Below are positions 34,228-46,322 of a DNA stretch of 64,000 nt, piece after piece. A model generated the notes under the pieces. The model did not search any database. It was given only the letters and a program-made list of their open reading frames with translations, and had not been told where the DNA came from. The DNA lies in contig JBANDB010000014.1 of the NCBI GenBank assembly GCA_037576215.1, positions 1,302,001 to 1,366,000 of the forward strand, written 5' to 3'. This DNA comes from Armillaria gallica. Lineage: Eukaryota > Basidiomycota > Agaricomycetes > Agaricales > Physalacriaceae. The number at the start of each line of letters is the position of its first letter. Position 1 is the stretch's first letter. The position numbers were made by a program, and so were the translations under genes.

Positions 34228-36061
34228 TCAAACACTACTTGCTATCAAGGAATCGATGGCGTCGGCCCCTGCTGCAATATCGTCCATCTCCGTTTGCGGC
34301 CATGGCGATTCGCTGGAATGGCGTGTCATTGTATTTTCGGCGTCCATATCCCCATACTCTGAAGTTGGCTCGCTGTGGGCGCTTTGTACCTCTTGTGGCG
34401 CCGGAGACCGGTCTGCGAATTCATCGGGTTCATAAGCTGTGTAATGTCGCAGTGGGCTTGGCTGCGTTACAGAAGATGCTGGTTCTGGAGTGGAGCTCAC
34501 GGCGGCTTGTTTTGCACGCTTGCGAGCTTCTGCTTGCTGACGTTTCCGTAATTTCTGAGCTTTCTTCTCAGCAACCTCCTTCTCCTGCTCCGCGAGCCTC
34601 AAGAGCTCGACTCTACCTTCCTCTTCCTCCTTTTCATCTAGAGCCCATTGTTCTTTCATGTATTCGCTGTAACGTTCGCAAATTGGGCGCCATGTCCTTT
34701 CCTGGCCTTCTTGCACGGTGATGCCTTTCACAAAGGCATCTATATCTGGTGGTGGGGGGAAATCGAAATCAGGCCCTGAATTTATCCGTACGCATGCACT
34801 GTTGAATAAGGATATGAAGGGATAATACCCCAGTGAACCATCATCGAAGGGGTTTTCTCGATGTTCTTTAACACCCTCCCGTGCTCTTTTCTTCTCCTTG
34901 GCTTTCCGAGATGGGTCAGTGACACGAAGCTGAAGGTAGTCGTAGAGATCCTGAAATGCGACGCCTTGGCATTCACCGTTGATGAAGAAGACAATGCGGG
35001 AGTCTGATAGGGTAGGAAGGGGGCGCAATTCGGGAGCGGTCTTACGGACGGTGACGGTGGGTCGTTCTGGTTTGGTAGTGGCGGATTTTTTGGTACTACT
35101 GGATGGAACGGATGTTGTGTTAGATGACTTTCCAGAGTAATCCATCAGAGCAATCATTTCTTTAGACTGAGGGTATTCAAGGATCTCGAAGACTTCTTGA
35201 CCCTTGAGATCTATAGCTATACGCTCGCGTTTGATGTGGGCAGGATCGTGAGGGTCTTTTTCGTCAGCTTGCCGGCGTGGAGGAAGGCAGATATACATGC
35301 CAATGACATCTCCCGAGGTGAAAGGACGCCCGTACGGACGTGGACGAGATAATGTGACCTTCTCACCGGTCTTGTCGCGTATTCCATAGCTGTACCCGTC
35401 GAGGCCGACAGGACCGTTCAACGGCGCCTCCCGCCTTCCCCAGCCGAGTCGAACGTGGCTGCCTTCGCTCCCAGAATCAGCGCTATGTTCGCCCCCGCCA
35501 TGAATGATCTTTACTTCCATGAACCAACGCCCTTCGCGAATTGGCGCGTTGCAGCGCGCGCTCCTAAAGCCCTTTGTACCAAGGAGCCCCAGGGCATCTT
35601 TCGTGACATGGAGGAACGGACTGCGATCCTCCCAGCTAATCCGGTACGACGTAGGGTTGGTTTCGATGGTGTGGCATGGCTGATAACATCCAGGAGGATT
35701 GATTCCGGCAGGAGTATATCGAAAGCGGCCACGATTGATTCCAGTTGGGTCTGTTTTGAAGAATTCCGAGCCCTCTTTCAACGGAGTGAAATACGGGCCA
35801 CGAGATATCGAGAGTCGTGGTCGAGATGAAAGATCTGCTCGAGTAGAGATAATCCTGTAGACATCATTATTACGGGCCGATGTAAAACGGGAGAAACTGA
35901 CTCTGGCGGGGTGGTGCTACACCTTCTGGCGCCGGCGATGCGGTTGCTGGTGCACGCTTTCTTTTTTTGTTGGAAGAGGGTGTGTGGTTGGCAGGCTGAG
36001 GAGAGGGAGCCTCGCGAGGAGGTGATGAGACGGCGTCCGTCATGGCTGGGACAACGTCCAT
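34228..36061 (-). CDS. BRE2: COMPASS subunit Ash2/Bre2 (SPRY domain)
   Basis: The Ash2L/Bre2 subunit of the Set1/COMPASS histone H3K4 methyltransferase. Two exons: the first (to 36061) encodes MDVVPAMTDAVSSPPREAPS with a basic KKRKR nuclear signal and a disordered Pro/Ala segment. The second is a long uninterrupted exon ending at 34228. The SPRY domain reads FLHVTKDALGLLGTKGFRSA, NAPIREGRWFMEVKI, SHVRLGWGRREAPLNGPVG, DGYSYGIRDKTG and DVIGMYICLPP, with a long insertion before IVFFINGECQGVAFQDLY. The C-terminal part after GYYPFISLFNSA contains a charged coiled coil (DEKEEEEGRVELLRLAEQ) and ends in a disordered tail with an acidic end. No PHD finger is present, as in yeast Bre2. The gene is head-to-head with the E2 gene across 33 bp. 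Confidence 0.92.
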
Positions 36062-36094
36062 TTTGGGACGCCACTGCCTTGACGAACTGCCACC
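36062..36094. promoter_or_regulatory. 33 bp between divergent start codons (BRE2 / E2)
   Basis: Only 33 bp separate the two ATG codons. There is no room for two separate core promoters with 5' UTRs, so transcription start sites must overlap the partner gene. Confidence 0.55.
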
Positions 36095-36949
36095 ATGACT
36101 GCTCTTCGGTAATGCGCTTTCTGTCTATCTATCACCACATACCTCTGATGTTCGTTGCCTGTACTCAGTCGAATCCAGAAGGTCAGCTTTCCTGTCTTCG
36201 CTATACTTTGCAATGCTCATCGATGTTGTAGGAACTCAAAGATCTCGCCTCGAATCCGATAGAGGTATTCATTGAGAAACACCGTCAGCCTCGTTCACAG
36301 CAGTAAATCCTCTTAGGGCATCTCTGTTGAAACCGCAGATGATAACATGTTCCGTTGGAATTGTGCAATCAAGGCTGCTGTAAGTGCACATCGTTTATCC
36401 ATCTCCACTGTTCACCGTTTTGAATTCAGTCGGATTCGCCGTACAAAGGCGGAACTTTCCGTTTTGCCATGATTCTCCCTCAAAACTTTCCTTTCAAAGC
36501 GCCGACTGTATGCTGTTCGACTGTATTCAGTGACAGCAAGCCATCATACTGTGTCCTAGGTTACGTTTTCCACCAAGATATACCATCCCGGAATCAATGA
36601 AGAAGGCAGCATTTGTATTCCCGTGCTCCGTGATGAGGTGTGTCTACCCGTTATCCCCGTGCCATACACGCTTAACGGAGCCTTTTTGCATTAGTGGAAA
36701 CCATCAGTTACACTATCATCGGGTGAGTCCAAGGTTTGTGCGCATACACGTCCAGTTGACCGTCATCTAGTTCTTTCTATCATTCAAGAAAAAGTCAACA
36801 ACCCGAGCACTGACGATCCATTTGAGCCAGATATAGCTGCTGTAGGGATATCGCATACGTGTCTGAACCTTGTTGACCGTTGTAAACAGCTTCTCAAGAA
36901 TGACAAGAATAAGTTCCTTGCAACTGCGAAGGATTGGACGAAGAAGTAA
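36095..36949 (+). CDS. E2 ubiquitin-conjugating enzyme, UbcH5/UbcH7-like, HPG variant
   Basis: A core UBC-fold E2 of 146 residues, accepting ubiquitin (or a relative) as a thioester on Cys86. At least eight exons; the first two are 14 and 13 nt (36095-36108, 36169-36181). They join to MTALRRIQKELKDLASNPIE, then GISVETADDNMFRWNCAI, GGTFRFAMILPQNFPFKAP, GSICIPVLRDEWKP (Cys86) and a C-terminal helix KFLATAKDWTKK. The usual His-Pro-Asn is His-Pro-Gly here (residues 76-78). The WKP motif and the C-terminal spacing resemble UBE2L3 more than Ubc4. There are no N- or C-terminal extensions. Function in a specific pathway cannot be assigned. Confidence 0.92.
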
Positions 36950-37379
36950 CTCTAAATTTCCTCACAAAGTGGCATTGTTTTGCTGATATGACATTTATAG
37001 GTATGCAACGTGAATATTTGTGTGGACAAGATTGAATAGGATATATGTACACTTAGTAGTCACGGAATGCAAACCGACATGATTTACAATTTGGACGCGT
37101 TGTGGTATTTGTAGCTGTTGTGGGAATTGATGCCATGAGGCTCGGATGTGGACCGTCACAGGCTGAAGATATACGACGACGAGCACCTTGCTTCGTTCTT
37201 GTTTTCCCTTTGCTGGCTGCCTAATCTTGGCCTTTCTGTAGCCGTTATCTTCGCTGTTACGTCTCAGGCTTCTGATCTCCGTCCAACTACTCGTGTTCAA
37301 CACGTTGCTTCGCACTTTCCTTTCCGGTCAGAAATCTTGTATGGCTACAGCCCAACGTGTATAAAACGAGGGTCCGACA

Positions 37380-40300
37380 ATGCATCGATTTCGGTGAGTT
37401 TGTGGGCCGTCGTGACACTAGCATCACCGCCTGACTATCCCTTACAGCAAAAAGTCCGACGCGAAGAGAGTCTACATTCCAGCTCTTCACACAGAGCCTG
37501 CCTTAAATCTCCCTGGCCATTTACCAGAGCTACCGCCGGCCAGCGACTTTCGCACGTCACTTATTCTCCCAGAGTGAGATATATTTACCTCACTTTCCAC
37601 GTTGTTTTGTTCACCTTTCCTTTCCCAGTCTTTCTCGCAGATTCAGTGTTCTCCGCTCATCGTCCGGCGTGCCTCTCTCAGCCGACGCCCTTCGTTCAAA
37701 ACTTGCAGAGCAGAGGGCGAGAGGCTTAGAGAACCAGGTTACGGAGGAGGAGGAGGACATGATCTTCGAATCTTTGGGTCTTGGTCGCTCACGGCCCTCG
37801 ACCCCTGCAAGGTCCCAAGAACAAGCCTCAGATGGTGGCGCACGTCAGTCTTCTCATTCTTCTACGACCATAGGCTCCTCGTATTCGCCCTCGTCGTCGA
37901 GTAGAGCTGGTTCTATGAAGCGTTACAGCAACAATCTTTTTGGCTCTGGAAAACTTCGCGACTATACTTACATGCGCACTGCCCACAACAAGTCTCATTC
38001 GCGTGTTCAGACTTCCATGTCGTCTGCAGATACGTCTTATAAGTCGATTCCGTCCTCTGAAGACATGCAATCTTCAACGCCACCAGATATAGGCGCCGAC
38101 CAACCCCAAATTCGCTCTGCACCTTTGCTTGCACCCTCTCCTTACGAGGAAATTCCAGAGTCGTCAGACATGGCGTTGCCATGGTCATTGGGACCATCCG
38201 CGTACAAACGTGCGTCGATGGCATTGCAACAAGCAATTAGCGAAATGGAGGAGGAAGAGCCAGAAGATGAGGTCGTATTGCCAAGGTCGGCGCCAATTGT
38301 GCGTCTAGGTGTTGAACATCGTCGCTCACCAGAAGTTGTGAGTAACTTTCTTCTGGTAGCTAATTCGCTACTCAGTTTCACTAGATGAGAACAAGTGACC
38401 CGCCTACCTTTGAGGCAGGCATGGCGATATCTTCGGACAAACAGATTCGCACAGATGAAGAACGCGCATCACCCGTTCCTTCTCGTACACTTCCCGGCTA
38501 TATTCCCGGCATGCCGAGACCCATGACTCCTCATGAAAATACGGATTCTGATGAGCAGCGGTCTTATTCTACTACCCCTCGCGCAGCCTCTCCTCCCTCC
38601 TTACCAGCCCGTGTTGACTCTCCTTCTCCCATATTTCCTCCCAGTTTGGTATCGGGCCTTTTCAGACAAAGTTCAACATCGTCTCCGTCATCTTCACGGA
38701 GACAGTCTCCCCGTCCTATTTCACCTTTTACTTCAGCGCCTTTGTTTCTTCAACGCAGCGTCAACGGCAGACAGACGCCTGATGAGGCGCCAAGGTCGGT
38801 GGAGGTTTCTGTTGATTCTGAAAAGTCTCTTAACTCGTCAATCCTTGGGCGCAGACGGGCTGCTTCGCCACTTTCTACGGCTACGTACCAGCCAATGACA
38901 ACCACTTCTCGGCCTGGTACACCGTCTAATGGTGCATGGTCGCCACCCGTTTCTCCTGGGCCGAAGTCGTCGTTTGGGCATAATAGAAATGGTAGTTGGT
39001 TCAGTGATGCAAATAGTAGTGCAGAAGTTTCCGGTTCGTTCGATCAGTCGAACAGAGGGGGCACACGATCTCTCAAATCCCCCGCGCTTCCTGATTCCCC
39101 CTTGATCGATCGTGGACACAACACACTGGATTCTATCAGCTCGAGCTACTCTTCGTTTTCCGATAAACGTCCTGGTTCGCCCATGTCCCTTATGGAGCTC
39201 ACCCCGTCTACCAGTAAAGTTGTGCGATCGCCAACTCCCACACAGAACACACGTTCTCCGGTTTCTCCCACATTCTCAGGTGGTGGAATGTCACCCCGCA
39301 ATGGTAGTAGACGATCGTCCAGACAAAACGGCACGTCGAACCCCTTCAATTTTGGACTTACCAATCCCCTTGTGTTCTCGCCCATTGCCAGCTCGTCGCG
39401 ATCATCATTGGAATCTGCAGGTTCTAGCTATCATTCTTGGGAAGGAGACTACAAGGAAAATAGCATGTCACTATTTAACGATACTGACCCCCAGCAACCC
39501 GCTTGGCATGATGTATATGTTTCCGACCAATCCAGCCCCATTACATCAGGCAGCTCCCCTAATGACGAATGGGATGCTGAAGAAATCATTCGCAGATACG
39601 CAGGATTGAAAAAGGCGGACTTCCTTGCCATCCAAGAAAAGCTTGTAGGCGTGGCAGTCGCCAAGCTCACGCCTTCATCATCGGAGAGTTATAATCGTGC
39701 TCCGTCGTTACGAAGACGACGTCCGTCTACCGCACAGTCGAACTATTCTGTTAATGGCAGGGTGAGTGGTGATTTCATTTTAGGAGTTTCCTTCATGCTG
39801 ATGACTTGTCATCTAGATCGGAAGTCCCGCACAATCACAGCCTTCAGCATCCCCGCCTAATGAGAGTTTGGCTAAAACATCGAAACCTTCGGTTGATGTC
39901 GGGAAGATACCATCATCTGAACCGGCAGATACTAGTACTACCGCGTCCGGCGGGGACATATCCCCAACCACTCGGAAGAATCGTGATCTTGCCCACGTTC
40001 TCTTTGGATATGACGATGAAGCCGAAGGGTACGATAGTTCTCCGACGCCAAAACCCATGGTTCCTGTAGCGCAGAAAGAACCCGTGGATAATGTCCCGGT
40101 CCTGACTTCCCCATTACCGTTAAACATAAACACCACTCCAGGTCCGACTCCAGAGAATGACCAACTCCTATCGCCGCCTACATCTCAATATACTGTTACT
40201 ATGCATTCGCCAAGGTTGCCGCAGGCTCCGGAGGAATTGGCCCGCGAGGTGCAGCGCAGGGCCGAGGCAGCGATGTTAGCCTTGAAGAAGCCGGGTCCTC

Positions 40301-42241
40301 CAAAGTCCTCTGAAGGGCTGTCGTCGTCTGGGTCCGTTTCTCGCAAACGTGTTTCGCCTCATCAAATTTCAACGCCTACTCTGGTTTCTGCCTCTACCAG
40401 TGTCGACACGATACCTCTACGAGCACCGTCAATTTCAGCTTCTCATCAAGGTCCTTCTAGGATTGGCAGCCGCTTTAAGAAGCTGAGAGGAACACTTCGA
40501 AAAAATAACATACCCACCGGGGAGGAGGTGACGCCTTATCCGTTAGTGGTTCGCGTTCCGCCGCCTTCCCAGACTATCGGATATGAACCGGATCGGCTAA
40601 ACCCCGCAATTGACGGAATGGGAGTCATGAGCGCTACTGAACCAAGATTCAAAGTACCCGCTTCCAGTCCTCCGGCTACAGCTGGACCAGGACTGAAGGG
40701 CTTCATTTCTCGTCTTCGAAATAGACCACGGACAATCGATCCTAGCCTCCAGTATGTCGGCCAACATTCCCCTCAGCTATCTTCTTCACTTCGTCGGACC
40801 GATTCAAGTACGCCGCGAAACCTCCACGATATCAGTCCAACGACTCCGCGAGCCCATCAACAATCACCGCCTACCCTGCCACAGAGTAACCCAGAACCCG
40901 TGGATCCTGACGAAACCGTCGCTCTAAGACAACTATTTGATGCCGCTCATAACCTGGGCCTCGACGAAAAGAAATTGAACGACCTTCTTTTAGTTCGTTC
41001 TGGATCAACATCTTCCAAGACTTCAAATTGGCCGTCGACTCTGACGAGAAGTAATTCAAGTGCTGCGGCGTTTGTCAGACCAGACAATCGTAGTCCCGCT
41101 CGAGCAGGAGACAATGAACGTCCAGCAACTGCTGATGTCAGTCGCCGTACCGTAGATGATAGAGGTCCTTCTGGGGCGCCCTCACTTCGAAAACAACCCG
41201 ATCATCTTCGACGCCCTCGGGAAGGACAGAACGAGCGTGATCCTGCTGTCAGTGCTGTCATACGCCGTACCATAATCGTGCCATCGGATACCAGAGCTTC
41301 GACTGTAGATATCAATGCCCTGCTCAGGAAGAATTCGTCTCGCCGGCGCAGAGTCAGTGCTGCCTCGGTCTCAGGACGATCGATTCATGATCGGGTACCT
41401 ACTCCTCCACCACGTACTGCGGGACGGAGATATTCTAAAGATACCTCCCCTCCGGTCCCGCAGCTACCCCAAGCCGTACCTCAAGCCGTCTCAGCCCCGG
41501 GAGAAAGTCATTTGAATGTCCCAGGTATTGAAAAGTCTAACTCTACTTACGATTCATTGTAAGTTGTCACCGTCACGTATTTCATGGCAGGTGTCTAAAT
41601 TTTCTGGTTGCTTGAAGGTATGACATGTATGCAGGCGACAACAAGCCAAACGCGCAGTCATCGGCCCCGAATGAAAGGGCAGGTCCCAGCGAAACTACCG
41701 GTCCGTCCATCGAAGTCATAGAACTTGCCAACGGAGAGACTATATGGTGAGTTTCTGGAAAACGTCCGAGATTCCCGTCTTCTTACCTTCGTGACACAGG
41801 TCAATTGTAAATGGTCTCCGAGACGATGACTCGGAGTCTCTTTATGCCTCTCGAACCAGCCTGGCCTCGGAATACGATGTCCATGATGAAGACATGCAAG
41901 TTTACGTTAGAGAGCATCTGAGGAAAAGTGTCGCCTCCAATTATTCCCCCCAAAAACCTCAAGGAAAGTCGTCCCGTCCTGAGACCAAGGTAAGGCCTGG
42001 TACCATCTTCTCCATTCAATGCTTATCATTATTCATCGCTATATAGGTTTTTTATAGTTCATCAGCTCAAATTGGACGCCTCATCGAGAACATCTCGCAA
42101 GGTATGGAGGCTGGATCCTTCAACTTCCGCGCGGCAAATCCCCCGGTACACTCCCCTTCATCCTCTTTATCAACTTTTGACCACGGCTGGACGGTAGAAG
42201 AAAGACTAGACCATATGATTGGTTCCATGAAGGGAGCTTAG
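37380..42241 (+). CDS. Long Ser/Pro-rich disordered protein with conserved ends
   Basis: Exon 1 (37380-37393, 14 nt) encodes MHRFR and joins KKSDAKRVYIPALHTEPALN, followed through another intron by LPDFSVLRSSSGVPLSADAL. This conserved-looking N-terminus leads into more than 1000 residues of low-complexity Ser/Pro/Thr sequence with many SP and TP sites, spread over long exons (37669-38350, 38390-39758, 39820-41562). The C-terminus again looks structured: IEVIELANGETIWSIVNGLR, a tail with EYDVHDEDMQVYVREHLRK, and VFYSSSAQIGRLIENISQGM, ending at 42241. I do not recognise a named family; similar long Ser-rich proteins are common in basidiomycetes. The SP/TP density suggests regulation by phosphorylation. 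Coding status is strong because of the very long open exons. Confidence 0.85.
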
Positions 42242-42374
42242 CTTAAAGGGTTTTTTTGCGGCCTTACATATGTATTTACTGAGATCTGGACTTTGATTTG
42301 TTTGCATATCTATTCCGTTTTAATGATCCACAGCAACGAAAGCTATAATATAATATATAATGTACAAGGTATCT

Positions 42375-43047
42375 TTACATTCCATGCAGGTCAATCCATC
42401 GATTCAGCGCAAGTGCCAACAAAGCTTCCACCAGTAATGTGTCATGATTAAACTTATATTGCAGCAGTCCATGTGTTGGTCCGACTGCGGTCGAAGAAAC
42501 ATATCGACGGAAAGCGGCGATTTGGAAATTCGGCGCTACGTACAACTAGAAGTCATGAGTCAGCAGAAGTTGACAATTGATGATGCTTATGATACCTACA
42601 TCGTAAGCCGTTGGGTCGTTAGGGCATTTGCGCCATTCTAGTTGTCTTCCATCGGAGGACACAAACGATCGCGCACTATCGGAAAAACCATGAACAGGGT
42701 GATGAAAATTAAATGCCAAGAACTTACTTTTGTCTCGATCCAGGCCGTACGAGATGCGACATTGGAATTTGTCGTTTACCAATCGTCACTCTCCCCAAAT
42801 GATTGCCCGGACTCCAGTCAAAGGAGGCGACCAGGTCTTTGTTATTGCTAAGGACCTATGAGCAAAATCCGTTAGTCGACTTCAAGGCAGGCCGCAATAT
42901 GCTCACAGTTGTTCTGATACTTGGAGCTATACTTCGCTCGGGTGTGTCGAAACAGAGATAGATGGGTTTCGTGTCTTCGCCAATGATAACACAGGAGCGG
43001 GGGTCATCTCGGCCAGTGAAGAAGAGGTCATACGTTGGGTCAGCCAT
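42375..43047 (-). CDS. DUF6593 domain protein
   Basis: A small protein of the basidiomycete-enriched DUF6593 family, function unknown. ATG at 43045-43047 gives MADPTYDLFFTGRDDPRSCV, followed by GEDTKPIYLCFDTPE. After an intron come NKDLVASFDWSPGNHLGRVT, a segment SFVSSDGRQLEWRKCP, and LYVAPNFQIAAFRRY. It ends LALNRWIDLHGM at TAA (42375-42377). Four or so exons with short introns. The pattern of short beta-strand-like segments is typical of the family. A TATA box lies about 50 bp upstream of the start. No partner genes suggest a role. Confidence 0.85.
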
Positions 43048-43094
43048 GGATAAAAGTCGCAAATGTTTGTGTCTGCAACTTTGCCTCTAGCCGC

Positions 43095-43102
43095 TTTTTA
43101 TA
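43095..43102 (-). promoter_or_regulatory. TATA box of the DUF6593 gene
   Basis: On the minus strand the sequence reads TATAAAAA about 50 bp upstream of the ATG at 43047. Spacing suits a core promoter with a very short 5' UTR. Confidence 0.45.
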
Positions 43103-43663
43103 GAGCCATTGAACTGTGTTCCATGGGAATAAATCACCGATAGTGGCGCAAGAAGAGAAGAAGCGAGGGCGAGGTCTAGAGGTCAGGGATAAAGGTCGAT
43201 ATGATGATGTCAAGTTGAGCCCAGTATAACGGATATGTGCTGCTCGCTATCCCGCGTATCTGCGGTGCCGACGCTCCCAACGCGGCGTCAATCCTTATTT
43301 GAAAAAGAGATGAGTCTCACTAAAAGGTTATTTTATCAAATGGTAACCATAATCAAGCTGGGTCTCTCAGCCTCGGTGTCAGAGCCACTGGAGCCTTATG
43401 TTCCAGCCCCGAGGCGCGTGTTGAAAAGAAGTTGGCAATGCGTCACCGACCCGTCGTCTAGTTTTGCCTAGGATCGTCCAGACCTCTAAAAGACTCAGTG
43501 TTCCAATCATAGTTATAGACGTCATTGACAGTCCTGATCGTTGATGAGTTCTAAAGCCTGCGAGAGAAAATCAGGAAAAACTGCAGCCGGCAAGCTGCTA
43601 CTCACAAGAGATTAGATTCTCGACAATATGCAACTATAAACATTATCGAGGACAACAGGAAAT
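43103..43663. other. Intergenic between DUF6593 gene and BTB-like gene
   Basis: About 560 bp. A plus-strand open frame (43235-43471) has no recognisable features and is probably chance. I see no repeats or RNA-like structure. Confidence 0.45.
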
Positions 43664-45067
43664 CTAGGAATTTACTTTCCATAATTGCCGCTTCTTCAAT
43701 TTCCTGGTCACATGAACAGCGCTACCTCCAAAGTTGCCTCCGCCGAAAGCAAGAACCACAGTTTCCTCAGTGCCAGGACCGCGCGAGATCCCCCGTTTCC
43801 TCATTTCAATAGCCTCCTTTGCAAATTTGAAACGTGCTTGGTCGGACCCTGCAGGGGTATACTTATGGTTAAACCTTGATTTCTAAAAGAAAGAAAAGAA
43901 CAGGGGAACGTACCGATATTGAAAGTAGGTGATTCAACGGCTGCCTTGAACATCTCGAAGGGGACGCGAGAAAATATCTGTAACAACACCTCACGTCCAC
44001 TGGGTCCAGAGCCTGATGGGGTAGACGGTACGGAGTCTGGAGTTGTGTGTACCTCTAGAACCTCGGGAAGTGTAACAACCAAGAAGTGGAAGACATCATC
44101 CCGGATTCGTTGGGCAAAGTGACCAAACACAGTGACTGGTGGAATATCAGGCGTTGATGATCCGTCGGGTGAAGACGGAGGAAGTGTATCAACAAATTCG
44201 AGCCACGACCCAACGGTATTGACGTTTATAGATTGTCTGCATGTCTCATATGCAAACTGGCAAAGGTCGTCCATACCACCCAGGAGACAACCTGCGGCGA
44301 GGACGGCCCGTGCATTATCCGGCCTAATCAATCTTAGCGAAACGGAAGAGTAGAGATAGCCCAGAGCTAAGAAATGGGCGATCAGGGATGATAGCGGCAA
44401 ATGTTGTATAGGTGTCATACCTATGGCAAAGCCCTGGCAGGCGAAAAAATTAAGAACGCGTTCTTTGACATGGGATACATGATTACGAACCTCTTGGGTA
44501 ACCTCTGGTTCCTGTTCGAGAGGTACAAATATTACCCTTTGACCCCCACCTTGAGGTGATGTTGACATCAAGTGAGCCAAAAATGGCGACCGCGACAATA
44601 TAATAGCATGTAAACGATAACTATTTTGTTGTACTTGCTAGAAAGATCGGAAATGCGGAAGTGCGGAAATGAAAGGATCAGTGAATACGTGAAGACGACA
44701 AGTCAAAGGACGTACGAGGATGGTGTCGGCATAGTTCTTCAGGCGAGATCACGGTCAGAGAACGAGTCCAGACTCGCAGCATCAAAGAAAACTCACTCCC
44801 GTCTGGAAACCAGCATGGTAGAGATGGTTGACGATCTCCTCATTGTGATTTTGGTACGAGCTGCGAGAGCGATAAAAAAGATCAACAACGTCCCGGACGC
44901 GAAGGAGAGCAGACCGACTGGGAATACCCATTCGCTGGATATGCAGAGCTCGTGGCTGAGCGGTTCGAGTCGTCGAACGAGTCTGGCGATGGCGCAAGCT
45001 GGCCATAAGTTATCCCATTCGGATGACCATTCCCGTTCATTGAGGTCGATGATGAACTGGTGCTCAT
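43664..45067 (-). CDS. BTB/POZ-like domain protein, fungal
   Basis: ATG at 45065-45067 gives MSTSSSSTSMNGNGHPNGIT, a disordered N-terminus. After introns, the sequence reads NHLYHAGFQTGNYADTILV and YRLHAIILSRSPFLAHLMST, which fits the first strands and helix of a BTB/POZ fold. The next exon runs about 240 codons: EVTQEVRNHVSHVKERVLNF, LAAGCLLGGMDDLCQFAYET, then FGHFAQRIRDDVFHFLVVTL and ALPEVLE-type helices. The last exon has ARFKFAKEAIEMRKRGISRG and AFGGGNFGGSAVHVTRKLKK, ending at TAG (43664-43666). BTB proteins often serve as Cullin-3 adaptors, but nothing here proves that. The Gly-rich end with ETVVLAFGGGNFGG is typical of the fungal group. Divergent from NTAQ1 across 340 bp. Confidence 0.78.
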
Positions 45068-45407
45068 GTCGTTTTTCGGTTAGATGAAAGAAAGATACAG
45101 CGAGACTCTGTCACCCAGTGGCAGCCTGTCAGATGGGGGACAAAATTCGAGTGCCAGTGCGACGTGGTGAGTAAACCGAGGAAAGGCGCTGGCTGTCCTG
45201 GGCCACGCCTGAGTTTCAAATTCAACAACACCGACACTCGACGCTGCCCTTCGTCAAAGTAAAAAAATTCTACAAGTCAACTCGAAACGATCTTGCCTCG
45301 TCTGCAATTCTCCCGTCCTTTAAAGTTTGTTTACTCCACTGATAATCCAATCGGCCAGCAGGAAAAGGCCCGCAGAGGCCTTTTGCTGTTTTCAAACTCC
45401 GCCTGCC

Positions 45408-46322
45408 ATGCTGCCGCCCCACTTACCTCCCGATTCGCTTTACACTCACTGCTACTGTGAAGAGAACATATATCTTCTCGCGCAAAAATTCATATCCGAT
45501 TCAGGCGTGAACGGCGACTGGAACGTCTATGTCATCTTCATTTCCAATGATTCCAAGACCGTGTTGTACCAGCCATCTTCTCCGGCGTGGTTCTTCCAGT
45601 TGACATTAGAACCTATTCTAGGTGGCCCTTCGGAACCAAAAGGGTGCGCCCCATGAAGATCTTCCGGTCTGCTGGGACTACCACGTAGTGCTGTTATTGC
45701 GGAACGTCTTGATATATCCCCCATCCGACACGGAAAACTGCAATTGGGTATACGATTTCGACACTCGCCTGCCGGTACCTGTGCCTTTAGCAGGTATCAG
45801 AAGATCATCCAATGGCAGTCATAGAATACCGGTAACTGACCGATACAAATTAGAATACCTTCGTCAAACTTTCAGCGACCAATTCCCCGAAAAATTTCAG
45901 AGGTCAGTAGTAGTGTGGCGCATCCAACTCTTCGTCCATTTAACTCGATCATTTATTTCAGTTCGTTCCGTCTTGTACCCGGCGAGGTATACCTCGAGTA
46001 TTTTGCTTCGGACCGCTCCCATATGGTAAGTCTGCTCTCATCTCTTGGAAAAATCTAGGGTCAATAATGCAGCTCACAGGTCCACGGAGATGGTTCGTTT
46101 TTGTCTCCGCCACCTTTGTATCCTCCGATATACGGAAGCAAAACTCTTGGCAGAGGCATCCGCTCCAATTTGATGGAGAACTTTGTCTGCATGGCGCCCT
46201 CGGATGACACGTTTGGCAACGTCTATAGCCTCCATAATTTCGAACGATGGGCACGCGGTCAGTCTGAAAATTGTTTACAGGTGATAATGCAATTGATTAT
46301 AATGGTAAAGAGACATCAATGA
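45408..46322 (+). CDS. NTAQ1: Protein N-terminal glutamine amidohydrolase (NTAQ1, WDYHV)
   Basis: NTAQ1 converts N-terminal Gln to Glu in the Arg/N-degron pathway. ATG 45408 gives MLPPHLPPDSLYTHCYCEEN. All three catalytic residues of the human enzyme are present in context: Cys in HCYCEENIYLLA, His in VCWDYHVVLLL and Asp in VYDFDTRLPVPVPL. An intron between SNDSKT and VALRNQKGAPHED is supported by homology, although read-through stays open. Later blocks are YLRQTFSDQFPEKFQ, FASDRSHM and PPPLYPPIYG, then FGNVYSLHNFERWARG. The terminal exon runs to TGA 46320-46322 with about 20 residues beyond the family end. Baker's yeast uses an unrelated enzyme (Nta1) for this step. Confidence 0.94.

Noticed and set aside
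43235..43471. 78-codon plus-strand frame between the DUF6593 and BTB-like genes
   Set aside because: No domain and no clear start context; probably intergenic.
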